Shown one piece after another: positions 37,601-47,927 of a stretch of 64,000 nt of DNA (its first letter is position 1; each line of letters begins with the position of its first letter). The DNA comes from Steromphala cineraria. Lineage: Eukaryota; Mollusca; Gastropoda; Trochida; Trochidae. Made by a program: the position numbers and the translations under genes. The stretch is from assembly GCA_916613615.1 (NCBI GenBank), contig OU744721.1, forward strand, positions 51,966,747-52,030,746. Direction: 5' to 3'. The notes beneath the pieces were generated by a model. It saw only the letters and a list, made by a program, of their open reading frames with translations, was not told where the DNA came from and searched no databases.

Positions 37601-39398
37601 TTCTTGCACCGTTTTCCATCAATCAATATTTCCATTCCCTTTCTTCTCCATACATCTGAATGAAAAGTGAACAGTGTGTGCATTTCTCGATTTCTTTATC
37701 ATAACTTACTTTTCATTACCTTACTTTTCAAAAATACTTTTAGATATGTGTTATACCCTCGACGTTGATAGGGGATGTACAGATAAACCAACAATTTTAC
37801 CCATCCGTCCGTCAGTCCGTCCGAGGAAATTTTTTGTTCCACCAATTGCAGAACAAATATATTTATCTATTTCCTTTTAAAGTTTGCACTTTTAGAATTG
37901 CTGTGCCAAATAAAAAGCTATTTAGTCTTTGAATATTTTACAAGTTACCATGTTTTCCTAAGGGATTTTCGAAGATCGACATTTAATTTTTTTACGAAAA
38001 TAAAAAAATGGTCCCATTCTTTTCAAACGGTGTATTTATATATGTATTTCTTACCTAATTCACAGAGCTTCAGTACTTACAAGAGGTTTCATGAATAGTT
38101 TTGTCAGAATGACAAGTTTCATATTTAAAAAAAAGCAAATAGGACTTTACATTAAACACATGCTTCAGTGTCACCCGACGAAAAATCAGTAGTGAACATC
38201 ACTGTCGATCTAGAGGATTTAGCATTTTTCTTTTATCACATTGGTACATTGATTAGATTTAGAAAAATTACTTATTCTAACAACCGTCTATGCTCCCAAA
38301 TATACTGACCTTTTTTGTGTTCTCCCCGGTTGTAGATCTTCATGTACCTAATCTGGTTGACTCCATTGTCTCTTAGTTGTACACTCCACCAGGAGTTATT
38401 CCTCTCGTCTGTGTGGGTACAACTCCCATGGTTGAAATTAGTGTCTGTTATGCCATCTACAGCGAGGCCAGCTATCGTTGAGTGGACTCTATTAATGTAA
38501 GTCCCTTTTTGACTGGCATTACCATTCAAGGCAACATTTTCTGCAACGAAATATTGCTTATATAGCACATTAAATGTTTTATATATTAGTATTTGATTTC
38601 AGAAGAGAAGAAAATGTGATGGCAATTTGTATAACTTGCTCTTTGTCACCAAATCAACTTCTACAAAGGCAAATAAAGGAATAAAGGTAACGCGACAATT
38701 TTGGTTTCAGTGTTTGTTTCAAAATCCCAAAAAAGCTTTGTCTTCTTAGGGGATAGTTTGCATCAGAGGATTTTGAAACAAAAACTGAAACCAAAATTGT
38801 GGCATCCAACAGTAGCTTCTGAGAAAGGCTCTAGTTATACCTTTCGAGGACAGTTGGTATATTATTAAAGAACATTGAACAGGGACTTCCCATGCATGTG
38901 TGACCCTATTCACTCTACTCACTTTTCTGACAGTAAGGTCCATACCAGCCAGCTTTACACGACCCACATCTATATAACAGATTTCTTGTACATCCCTCCT
39001 CACAGTTGCAGTCACTTGCTGGAAAATATCATACACTGGGAATTGAAGAATATTCAACATTTTGCTTTGTGTTTGTAACTTTATGATTTTACGATGGCCA
39101 TTCTTTTCGTATAGGAACTGAAGATTTTGATAGATTTTTAAGAATTCTTTAAGGACATATTAAAGTTAAGGAAGGATATCAACATGTTGAGTTAGTTTCA
39201 ATAATCATTAATGTTCTTTGCTCTTACATTGCTCGTAAACAGAGGTTAAGATAGAATTTCATCATAATCAGAGAATGGTTGTATCTGTGAAAGCATATTA
39301 TCTATTGTGAACAAAGAGAGGAATCGAAATCCTTGCTTACCGACTGTTGGAGATAGAAATGCTGATATGACACATAACACGAGGAAAGGAACAATCAT
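28466..39398 (-). CDS. Receptor A: signal peptide, EGF, fucolectin-like, EGF, TM, Tyr-rich tail (7 exons, 331 aa)
   Basis: Seven exons join in frame: 39341-39398, 38923-39018, 38310-38540, 37476-37655, 36150-36287, 32495-32606 and 28466-28646. They sum to 996 nt, exactly 331 codons plus stop. Every junction has AG and GT; the first five introns are phase 1 and the last is phase 2, the pattern of shuffled extracellular modules. Residues 1-19 signal peptide; 20-51 EGF-like (6 Cys); 52-188 F5/8 (fucolectin-like) lectin domain; 189-234 laminin/MEGF-type EGF (8 Cys); ~245-268 transmembrane helix; 269-331 cytoplasmic tail with tyrosines at 299, 304, 313 and 320. Likely a surface lectin/scavenger-type receptor related to MEGF10/SREC proteins; ligand unknown. 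The exon chain is direct from sequence and the function is inferred. Extra alternative exons cannot be excluded. Confidence 0.82.
29333..29779 (+). repeat. Dispersed repeat R, copy 1
   Basis: About 450 bp alignable to 63533-64000 in the same orientation. Shared blocks include GGCGAATCAAGTGTGGCCAT, TTGATACCCATCG and GGTGTAAATCCTACAC. No coding frame is kept between copies. It ends next to the foldback element. Confidence 0.8.
29966..30048 (-). repeat. tRNA-derived SINE head (minus strand)
   Basis: On the minus strand, a TAGCTCAACAGGTAAGAGCG A box is followed by GGTTCGAATCC, a perfect B box, with tRNA-like spacing. Acceptor ends do not pair and no CCA or body is clear, so a SINE head or tRNA pseudogene is more likely than a working tRNA. 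Confidence 0.55.
31553..31685. repeat. Inverted repeat (GCGGGAGTGTAAG arms)
   Basis: GCGGGAGTGTAAG at 31553 and CTTACACTCCCGC ending at 31685, with inner arms built on GGGTTATGGAAATAACCTC and its near complement. Sits near the middle of the foldback element. Confidence 0.75.
32170..32488. repeat. (GAT/GAC)n microsatellite beside an exon
   Basis: About 320 bp of mixed GAT, GAC and GATAAT triplets. It begins six bases past the 5' splice site of receptor A exon 6 on the minus strand. Long poly-Asp, poly-Ser and His-rich ORFs across it are artefacts of the triplets. Confidence 0.95.
32495..32606 (-). CDS. Receptor A exon 6: transmembrane segment
   Basis: Acceptor TATACTTTCAG, donor AG|GTAAGC. 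Encodes a hydrophilic lead, about 24 apolar residues (MVVSAVGTGLTIVLLVAGIG and following), then KQGR as stop-transfer. Phase 1 in, phase 2 out, the same phases as the TM exon of receptor B at 61866-61971. Confidence 0.88.
32957..34602 (-). mobile_element. Tyrosine-recombinase element with split direct repeats (Ngaro/DIRS-like, decayed)
   Basis: Two direct-repeat families frame the coding region. Family A (144 bp): 34459-34602 and 33160-33303. Family B (101 bp): 33304-33404 and 32957-33057. Read on the minus strand the order is A1, ORF, B1, A2, B2, the 'split direct repeat' plan known for Ngaro-type YR retrotransposons; B1 and A2 abut, and A2 and B2 are separated by 102 bp. Copies are nearly identical (one or two mismatches seen). 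No reverse transcriptase is present, so the copy is internally deleted. It lies in intron 5 of receptor A. Confidence 0.75.
33426..34432 (-). pseudogene. YR-element ORF remnant: N-terminal region fused to recombinase C-terminus
   Basis: Starts MAESFTQWLENKGC at 34432. A one-base shift near 34300 moves to the frame MAQRKLIEKLVEEV, and a second shift near 33815 leads to VMMFDHMHRKSQAEKQSRW. From ~33680 the frame jumps to the tyrosine recombinase end: FSGHSFRRGG (the HxxR box), HGDWKSNAYERY (the conserved H/W and the nucleophilic Tyr), then a stop at 33426. Most of the recombinase and any RT are missing. It cannot be functional as it stands. Confidence 0.75.
35062..35854 (+). pseudogene. Penelope-like element C-terminus (GIY-YIG endonuclease remnant), interrupted by MITE
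   Basis: The frame before the MITE reads GRHLGENLYLKDFKSALSEH then NNPNHSIC; after removal of the MITE and one TSD copy it continues through EILAS, DRRKRKLIESI and EINRD to SW and a stop at 35854. The order 'LGxRLxxH, H-x-I-x-W, RKxxEAI, lN-x-D' is that of the C-terminal endonuclease of Penelope-like elements. A TGA stands where Trp is expected after HSIC. Upstream RT sequence is not recognisable. Confidence 0.6.
35194..35711. mobile_element. MITE, 518 bp, with 9-bp target duplication
   Basis: Ends are inverted: CAATCTAAATAAATTTAGAT at the left and the complement AAATTTATTTAGATTG at the right, with GATCAACAG continuing the match. CTGAAATCC flanks both sides (35085-35093 corresponds to 35185-35193; right copy 35712-35720). 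Nine-base duplications are typical of Mutator-like elements. A short relative lies at 58322-58404. Confidence 0.88.
36044..36110 (+). mobile_element. Penelope-like 3' end with degenerate hammerhead-like core
   Basis: CCTGAAGAAGGGGCAAGAAC, a GGCC that can pair with GGGGC, GAAACGTCG, then AATAAAGAAGTTG. The order resembles a hammerhead core (CUGANGA, helix II, GAAAC…), but the U after CUGA is A here. Penelope-like elements are known to carry hammerhead motifs. Lies 190 bp after the endonuclease stop codon. Confidence 0.45.
36150..36287 (-). CDS. Receptor A exon 5: EGF-like repeat, 8 Cys
   Basis: Acceptor TTGTCACAG, donor C|GTAAGA, phase 1 at both ends. Encodes VCSDGWFGEDCDKPC, then C-x-C, EVCDKVTGRC, GCRAGYEGDDC: the MEGF/SREC-type EGF with GWFGxxC and GYEGxxC ends. 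Close in form to the receptor B exon at 63204-63338. Confidence 0.9.
36390..36940. repeat. Bivalve-type repeat with ~145-bp tandem subunits and GGACGGACGG tail
   Basis: The block AGTTACAATTTATAATCCTC (last copy AGGCTACA…) recurs near 36482, 36625 and 36773, so about three units of 143-148 bp. It ends with a GGACGGACGGACACCGGACA tail and a CAGATGAG end that mirrors CTCATCAGG at the start. Non-coding. Confidence 0.8.
37476..37655 (-). CDS. Receptor A exon 4: second half of fucolectin-like domain
   Basis: Acceptor TTTTCATTCAG, donor G|GTGAGT, phase 1 both ends. Encodes DVWRRKGMEILIDGKRC, CSQTLTGHNLTITVLGHFFS and ends LCEVQVFG, the closing strand typical of F5/8-type (FTP) domains. Confidence 0.9.
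38310..38540 (-). CDS. Receptor A exon 3: first half of fucolectin-like domain
   Basis: Acceptor ATTTCGTTGCAG, donor G|GTCAGT, phase 1 both ends. Encodes NVALNGNASQKGTY, LAVDGITDTN, GSCTHT, WWSVQLRDN and MKIYNRGEHKK. NVAL…AVDG…GSCTHT…WW…IYNR is the fucolectin/tachylectin-4 signature. The usual R-x-D with paired cysteines after IYNR reads RGEHKK, so classical fucose binding is doubtful. Confidence 0.92.
38923..39018 (-). CDS. Receptor A exon 2: short EGF-like repeat, 6 Cys
   Basis: Acceptor ATATTTTCCAG, donor A|GTGAGT, phase 1 both ends. Encodes SDCNCEEGC, then C-x2-C and KAGWYGPYC. Six cysteines with GWYGPYC at the end identify an EGF-like module. Shorter than exon 5. Confidence 0.85.
39341..39398 (-). 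CDS. Receptor A exon 1 (coding): signal peptide
   Basis: ATG at 39398 starts MIVPFLVLCVISAFLSPTV, a short hydrophobic leader, followed by donor G|GTAAGC. Phase 1 out, matching exon 2. Directly upstream on the minus strand is TTTCTATCTCTTCTTCAG, a strong 3' splice site, so a 5'UTR exon probably lies further upstream and the exon would run from 39405. This exon is the last, diverged copy of the 64-bp array. Confidence 0.85.
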
Positions 39399-42300
39399 CG
39401 TCTACCTGAAGAAGAGATAGAAATGCTGGTATGACACATGAGATGAGGAGACGAACAACCATTGTCTACCTGAAGAAGAGATAGAAATGCTGGTATGACA
39501 CATAAGATGAGGAGAGGAACAATCATCGTCTACCTGAAGAAGAGATAGAATTGCTGGTATGACACATTAGATGAGGAGACATACAATCATCGTCTACCTG
39601 AAGAAGAGATAGAAATGCTGGTATGACACATGAGATGAGGAGACGAACAACCATTGTCTACCTGAAGAAGAGATAGAAATGCTGGTATGAAACATAAAAC
39701 GAGGAGACGAACAATCATCGTCTGCCTGAAGAAGAGATAGAAATGCTGGTATGACACATGAGATGAGGAGACGAACAACCATTGTCTACCTGAAGAAAAG
39801 ATAGAAATGGTGGTATGACACATAAAACGAGGAGACGAACAATCATCGTCTACCTGAAGAAGAGATAGAAATGCTGGTATGACACATGAGATGAGGAGAC
39901 GAACAACCATTGTCTACCTGAAAAAAAGATAGAAATGCTGGTATGACACATAAACCGAGGAGACGAACAATCATTGTCTACCTGAAGAGGAGATAGAAAT
40001 GCTGGTATGACACATAACACGAGGAGACGAACAATCATCGTCTGCCTGAAGAAGAGATAGAAATGCTGGTATGACACATGAGATGAGGAGACGAACAACC
40101 ATTGTCTACCTGAAGAAAAGATAGAAATGGTGGTATGACACATAAAACGAGGAGACGAACAATCATCGTCTACCTGAAGAAGAGATAGAAATGCTGGTAT
40201 GACACATGAGATGAGGAGACGAACAACCATTGTCTACCTGAAGAAAAGATAGAAATGCTGGTATGACACATAAAACGAGGAGACGAACAATCATTGTCTA
40301 CCTGAAGAGGAGATAGAAATGCTGGTATGACACATAACACGAGGAGACGAACAATCATCGTCTACCTGAAGAAGAGATAGAAATGCTGATATGACACATA
40401 ACACGAGGAGACGAACAATCATCGTCTACCTGAAGAAGAGATAGAAATGCTGGTATGACACAGAAGATTGGGAGACGAACAATCATCGTCTACCTGAAGA
40501 AAAGATAGAAATGGTGGTATGACACATAAAACGAGGAGACGAACAATCATCGTCTACCTGAAGAAGATATAGAAATGCTGGTATGACACATGAGATGAGG
40601 AGACGAACAATCATCGTCTACCTGAAGAAAAGATAGAAATGCTGGTATGACACATAAAACTAGGAGACGAACAATCATTGTCTACCTGAAGGAGAGAAAG
40701 AAATGCTGGTATGACACATGAGATGAGGAGACGAACAACCATTTTCTACCTGAAGAAGAGATAGAAATGCTGGTATGATACATAACACGAGGAGACGAAC
40801 AATCATCGTCTACCTGAAGAGGAGATAGAAATGCTAGTATGACACACAAGATGAGGAGAGGAACAATAATTGTCTACCTGAAGAAAAGATAGAAATGCTG
40901 GTATGACACATAAAACGAGGAGACGAACAATCATTGTCTACCTGAAGGAGAGATAGAAATGCTGGTATGACACAGAAGATGGGGAGACGAACAACCATTG
41001 TCTACCTGAAGAAGAGATAGAAATGCTGGTATGACACATGAGATGAGGAGAGGAACAATCATCGTCTACCTGAAGAAGAGATAGAAATGCTGGTATGACA
41101 CATGAGATGAGGAGACGAACAACCATTGTCTACCTGAAGAAGAGATAGAAATGCTGGCATAACACATTAGATGAGGAGACGAACAACCATTGTCTACCTG
41201 AAGAAGAGATAGAAATGCTGGCATAACACATTAGATGAGGAGACGAACAATCATTGTCTACCTGAAGAAGAGATAGAAATGCTGGCATAACACATTAGAT
41301 GAGGAGACGAACAACCATTGTCTACCTGAAGAAGAGATAGAAATGCTGGTATGACACATGAGATGAGGAGACGAACAACCATTTTCTACCTGAAGAAGAG
41401 ATAGAAATGCTGGTATGACACATAACAAGAGGAGACGAACAATCATTGTCTACCTGAAGAGGAGATAGAAATGCTAGTATGACACATGAGATGAGGAGAG
41501 GAACAATCATTGTCTACCTGAAGAAGAGATAGAAATGCTGATATGACACATAAAACGAGGAGACATACAATCATCGTCTACCTGAAGAAGAGATAGAAAT
41601 GCTGATATGACACATGAGATGAGGAGACGAACAACCATTGTCTACCTGAAGAAAATATAGAAATGGTGGTATGACACATAAAACGAGGAGACATACAATC
41701 ATTGTTTACCTGAAGAAGAGATAGAAATGCTGGTATGACACATGAGATGAGGAGACGAACAACCATTGTCTACCTGAAGAAAAGATAGAAATGGTGGTAT
41801 GACACATAAAACGAGGAGACATACAATCATCGTCTACCTGAAGAAGAGATAGAAATGCTGATATGACACATAAAACGAGGAGACGAACAACCATCGTCTA
41901 CCTGAAGAAAAGATAGAAATGGTGGTATGACACATGAGATGAGGAGACGAACAACCATCGTCTACCTGAAGAAAAGATAGAAATGCTGGTATGACACACA
42001 AAACGAGGAGACGAACAACCATCGTCTACCTGAAGAAGAGATAGAAATGCTGATATGACACATAAAACGAGGAGACGAACAACCATCGTCTACCTGAAGA
42101 AAAGATAGAAATGCTGGTATGACACACAAAACGAGGAGACAAACAATCATCGTCTACCTGAAGAGGAGATAGAAATGCTGGTATGACACATGAGATGAGG
42201 AAACGAACAACCATTGTCTACCTGAAGAAGAGATAGAAATGCTGGTATGACACATAAAATGAGGAGACGAACAACCATTGTCTACCTGAAGAGGAGATAG

Positions 42301-45300
42301 AAATGCTGGTATGACACATAAAACGAGGAGAGGAAAAATCATTGTCTACCTGAAGAAGAGATAGAAATGCTGGTATGACACATGAGATGAGGAGACGAAC
42401 AACCATCGTCTGCCTGAAGAAGAGATAGAAATGCTGGTATGACATACAAAATGAGGAGACGAACAACCATTGTCTACCTGAAGAAGAAATAGAAATGCTG
42501 ATATGACACATAACACGAGGAGACGAACAATCATCGTCTACCTGAAGAAGAGATAGAAATGCTGGTATGACACATGAGATGAGGAGACGAACAACCATTG
42601 TCTACCTGAAGAAGAGATAGAAATGCTGATATGACACATAAAACGAGGAGACATACAATCATCGTCTACCTGAAGAAGAGATAGAATTGCTGGTATGACA
42701 CATGAGATGAGGAGACGAACAACCATTGTCTACCTGAAGAAAAGATAGAAATGGTGGTATGACACATGAGATGAGGAGACGAACAATCATCGTCTACCTG
42801 AAGAAGAGATAGAATTGCTGGTATGACACATGAGATGAGGAGACGAACAACCATTTTCTACCTGAAGAAGAGATAGAAATGCTGGTATGACACATTAGAT
42901 GAGGAGACGAACAATCATCGTCTACCTGAAGAAAAGATAGAAATGGTGGTATGACACATGAGATGAGGAGACGAACAACCATTGTCTACCTGAAGAGGAG
43001 ATCGAAATGCTGGTATGACACACAAGATGAGGAGACGAACAATCATTGTCTACCGAAGAAGAGATAGAAATGCTGGTATGACACACAAGATGAGGAGAGG
43101 AACAATCATTGTCTAACCGAAGAAGAGATAGAAATGCTGGTATGACACATGAGATGAGGAGACGAACAACCATCGTCTACCTGAAGAAGAGATAGAAATG
43201 CTGGTATGACACATAAGATGAGGAGACGAACAATCATCGTCTACCTGAAGAAGAGATAGAAATGCTGGTATGACACATGAGATGAGGAGACATACAATCA
43301 TCGTCTACCTGAAGAAGAGATAGAAATGCTGGTATGACACATAAGATGAGGAGACGAACAATCATCGTCTACCTGAAGAAGAGATAGAAATGCTGGTATG
43401 ACACATGAGATGAGGAGACGAACAATCATCGTCTACCTGAAGAAGAGATAGAAATGCTGGTATGACACATAAGATGAGGAGACGAACAATCATCGTCTAC
43501 CTGAAGAAGAGATAGAAATGCTGGTATGACACATAAGATGAGGAGACGAACAATCATCGTCTACCTGAAGAAGAGATAGAAATGCTGGTATGACACATGA
43601 GATGAGGAGACGAACAATCATCGTCTACCTGAAGAAGAGATAGAAATGCTGGTATGACACATGAGATGAGGAGACGAACAACCATCGTCTACCTGAAGAA
43701 GAGATAGAAATGCTGGTATGACACATAAGATGAGGAGACGAACAATCATCGTCTACCTGAAGAAGAGATAGAAATGGTGGTATGACACATGAGATGAGGA
43801 GACAAACAATCATCGTCTACCTGAAGAAGAGATAGAATTGCTGGTATGACACATGAGATGAGGAGACGAACAACCATTTTCTACCTGAAGAAGAGATAGA
43901 AATGCTGGTATGACACATTAGATGAGGAGACGAACAATCATCGTCTACCTGAAGAAAAGATAGAAATGGTGGTATGACACATGAGATTAGGAGACGAACA
44001 ACCATTGTCTACCTGAAGAGGAGATCGAAATGCTGGTATGACACACAAGATGAGGAGACGAACAATCATTGTCTACCGAAGAAGAGATAGAAATGCTGGT
44101 ATGACACACAAGATGAGGAGAGGAACAATCATTGTCTAACCGAAGAAGAGATAGAAATGCTGGTATGACACATGAGATGAGGAGACGAACAACCATCGTC
44201 TACCTGAAGAAGAGATAGAAATGCTGGTATGACACATAAGATGAGGAGACGAACAATCATCGTCTACCTGAAGAAGAGATAGAAATGCTGGTATGACACA
44301 TGAGATGAGGAGACGAACAACCATTGTCTACCTGAAGAGGAGATCGAAATGCTGGTATGACACACAAGATGAGGAGACGAACAATCATTGTCTACCGAAG
44401 AAGAGATAGAAATGCTGGTATGACACACAAGATGAGGAGAGGAACAATCATTGTCTAACCGAAGAAGAGATAGAAATGCTGGTATGACACATGAGATGAG
44501 GAGACGAACAACCATCGTCTACCTGAAGAAGAGATAGAAATGCTGGTATGACACATAAGATGAGGAGACGAACAATCATCGTCTGCCTGAAGAAGAGATA
44601 GAAATGCTGGTATGACACATGAGATGAGGAGACGAACAACCATCGTCTACCTGAAGAAGAGATAGAAATGCTGGTATGACACAGAAGATGGGGAGACGAA
44701 CAATCATCGTCTACCTGAAGAAAAGATAGAAATGCTAGTATGACACACAAGATGATGAGAGGAACAATCATTGTCTACCTGAAGAAGAGATAGAAATGTT
44801 GGTATGACACATAAGATGAGGTGACGAACAATCATTGTCTACCTGAAGAAGAGAAAGAAATGCTGGTATGACACATGAGATGAGGAGACGAACAATCATC
44901 GTCTACCTGAAGAAGAGATAGAAATGCTAGTATGACACACAAGATGATGAGAGGAACAATCATTGTCTACCCGAAGAAGAGATAGAAATGCTGGTATGAC
45001 ACATGAGATGAGGAGACGAACAACCATTGTCTACCTGAAGAAGAGATAGAAATGCTGGTATGACACATAAAACGAGGAGACGAACAACCATTTTCTACCT
45101 GAAGAAGAGATAGAAATGCTGGTTTGACACATGAGATGAGGAGACGAACAACCATTTTCTACCTGAAGAAGAGATAGAAATGCTGGTATGACACATAAAA
45201 CGAGGAGACGAACAATCATTGTCTATCTGAAGAAGAGATAGAAATGCTGGTATGACACATAAAACGAGGAGACGAACAACCATTGTCTACCTGAAGAAAA

Positions 45301-46360
45301 GATATAAATGCTGGTATGACACATGAGATGAGGAGACGAACAACCATTTTCTACCTGAAGAAGAGATAGAAATGCTGGTATGACACATGAGATGAGGGGA
45401 CGAACAATCATCGTCTACCTGAAGAAAAGATATAAATGCTGGTGTGACACATGAGATGAGGAGACGAACAACCATTTTCTACCTGAAGAAGAGATAGAAA
45501 TGCTGGTATGACACATAACACGAGGGGACGAACAATCATCGTCTACCTGAAGAGGAGATAGAAATGCTGGTATGACACATGAGATGAGGAGACGAACAAT
45601 CATCGTCTACCTGAAGAAAAGATAGAAATGCTAGTATGACACACAAGATGATGAGAGGAACAATCATTGTCTACCTGAAGAAGAGATAGAAATGCTGGTA
45701 TGACACATAAGATGAGGAGACGAACAATCATCGTCTACCTGAAGAAGAGATAGAAATGCTAGTATGACACATGAGATGAGGAGACGAACAATCATCGTCT
45801 ACCTGAAGAAAAGATAGAAATGCTAGTATGACACACAAGATGATGAGAGGAACAATCATTGTCTACCTGAAGAAGAGATAGAAATGCTGGTATGACACAT
45901 AAGATGAGGAGACGAACAATCATCGTCTACCTGAAGAAGAGATAGAAATGCTAGTATGACACATGAGATGAGGAGACGAACAATCATCGTCTACCTGAAG
46001 AAAAGATAGAAATGCTAGTATGACACACAAGATGATGAGAGGAACAATCATTGTCTACCTGAAGAAGAGATTGAAATGCTGGTATGACACATAAGATGAG
46101 GAGACGAACAATCATCGTCTACCTGAAGAAGAGATAGAAATGCTAGTATGACACACAAGATGATGAGAGGTACAATCATTGTCTACCTGAAGAAGAGATT
46201 GAAATGCTGGTATGACACATAAGATGAGGAGACGAACAATCATCGTCTACCTGAAGAAGAGATAGAAATGCTGGTATGACACATAAGATGAGGAGACGAA
46301 CAATCATTTTCTACCCGAAGAAGAGATAGAAATGCTGATATAACACATAAGATGAGGAGG
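39350..46360 (-). repeat. 64-bp minisatellite (~109 copies) built from the receptor A signal-peptide exon
   Basis: Unit period 64 bp; occasional 63-bp units (e.g. near 43055, 44080, 44390). On the minus strand every unit reads: TTTCTATCTCTTCTTCAG, GTAGAC(G/A), ATG, a ~19-codon leader such as MVVRLLISCVIPAFLSLLQ, and back into the splice-site tract. The ATG is kept in almost all units (lost near 40866 and in the last unit at ~46360). As 64 is not a multiple of 3, a start in one unit runs through two frames and stops in the third, which gives the recurring 62-codon ORFs. These ORFs are not proteins. Whether any unit is transcribed or spliced cannot be seen from DNA. Confidence 0.96.
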
Positions 46361-46362
46361 CG

Positions 46363-46378
46363 TTGTAAACCTGGAGAA
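46363..46378 (-). promoter_or_regulatory. Candidate ancestral 3' splice site at the far edge of the array
   Basis: On the minus strand TGTCCTTTTCTCCAG precedes GTTTACAACG and then the first recognisable unit (CCTCCTCATCTTATGTG). It resembles the in-unit splice site in position and may be the remnant of the original exon's acceptor. Confidence 0.3.
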
Positions 46379-47204
46379 AAGGACAGTAACATTATTTAAT
46401 GATAACAAAAACATAGATAATTTCTGAATTGAATACATGTATGTATTAGCCAATTTATAGAATACATTGTCATATTAATTGTAAGACATTTACTTCAAAT
46501 TTAATTCTTAATTTGGCAAAATGAAATCAATATGATTTTAATAGCCTAATAAAATAACCCCAATGAGATGTTCCCAATTCACAAAATAAATTTACTGTCG
46601 AAAGTGAGGGCAATCCCTTTTAAACCCCTCGCACACTAATCACTTCTCTGATGGAAAACGCATACTGGAGAGGCTTATAGCCTAACTTGAAAGAGAATCA
46701 TTACTTATTTGGTTTTTAACTTATCCAATCTTATATAAAGAGTTATGACTGTAGAAAAATATGCTTTACAAAATATTGCAATATTCATAAAACTAGAAAT
46801 ACTCAACATGGATATTTCATGTTTTAGTTTTTCAACTCGAACTATAACTCGCTTATCTTTGGTGTTGGAGGTTTTCCAAATATCAATAGCATCAGCCCGA
46901 CACTGGTATATAGCATAGTTATTACAATTTACCGCGTTAATTACTTCCTTGCACTTCATATTAGTTCCAATAAATATTTTGGGCACATGTGCTTTTTACC
47001 CATACTCAAATGTGAAATGACAACTTGGTGTCATGTTGACCCCAAGTATTTCTTAAGTAATTTTCAGCATGTTTTTACAACGATTACATACATGTATATA
47101 CGATAAGATCTAGTTAATTTAGCACGCAATACACATGTCAAAAATAAAATAAGACATATTTTTATATACCTTAATTCTTTTTAAATATTTCAATGAATTA
47201 ATGA

Positions 47205-47470
47205 TAATAATAATAATGTGGATATTTATATAGCTCCTTTTCCAGGTCCTAAGACATGCTCAAAGTGTTACCTGCATTATTACCCTGAGGATTGTACCTT
47301 CACAACTGCTATAAAACGCTAGTCACAACCACGTAGGTCAGTACATCCTGTTTTCAGGTACCCATTGCTGGGTTGACTGAGTGCAATGTGGATGAAGTGC
47401 TTTGTCCACAACACAACTGTGTTCCACGAAAATGAGACTTGGGACCACAAACATTGCATAATGGTTAAAC
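47205..47470 (-). repeat. SINE-like element, minus strand
   Basis: On the minus strand GCACTTCATCCACATTG, ACTCAGTC, GGGTACCTG, CAGGGTAATAATG and ATGTCTTAGGACC follow in the same order as in the plus-strand SINE at 51671-51950. The tRNA-like head is degenerate. Confidence 0.7.
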
Positions 47471-47536
47471 AGGATATTTTACTGCAATTCTAAATCGTAA
47501 AGTCTTTTTTTACATTATCCTAGCTACATAAAACAC

Positions 47537-47622
47537 CATCCTGTCTTAGGGTACGAACGTTACGCTAACTCCACTAATAGATTAGTGGAGTTAGCGTAAC
47601 GTTCGTGCCCGGAGACAGGATG
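47537..47622. repeat. Near-perfect palindrome, ~42-bp arms, 2-bp centre
   Basis: Arms contain GAACGTTACGCTAACTCCAC and its complement, and end in CATCCTGTCT and AGACAGGATG. Would form a long hairpin; possible foldback MITE. Confidence 0.9.
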
Positions 47623-47927
47623 ATAAAACACTCGATTAAGGTTATGCATTGATTTGTAAAATAATCCTAAATACGATTGCCAATTTTGCTTTCGGTTTTA
47701 CATCCTAAGCAACGTATTTCCTTACATCTTTGATATTCTTTTGAAAGGAAATGGTGCCTTTTATGTGAGAACAGGCAGTAAGAGAAAATTAATGTGACGA
47801 GGAGGGGTTTCCCTTACAACGAACTATTAGAAACTACCACTAAGTTAGTCATTGAAATTGATGAGAAATATGAAAAACTTGAAATACACTTTTAGGCGTG
47901 ACATTTTTAAACGAATGTTTCAAAGTT

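Noticed and set aside
39587..45603. Dozens of 62-126 residue minus-strand ORFs (MVVRLLISCVIPAFLS…) as a protein family
   Set aside because: They are frame read-through of the 64-bp array: each starts at a unit ATG and stops in the third unit. Only the gene-proximal copy leads to a good splice donor.
39350..46360. CRISPR-like repeat array
   Set aside because: Units are contiguous 64-bp repeats with no unique spacers, in animal DNA.
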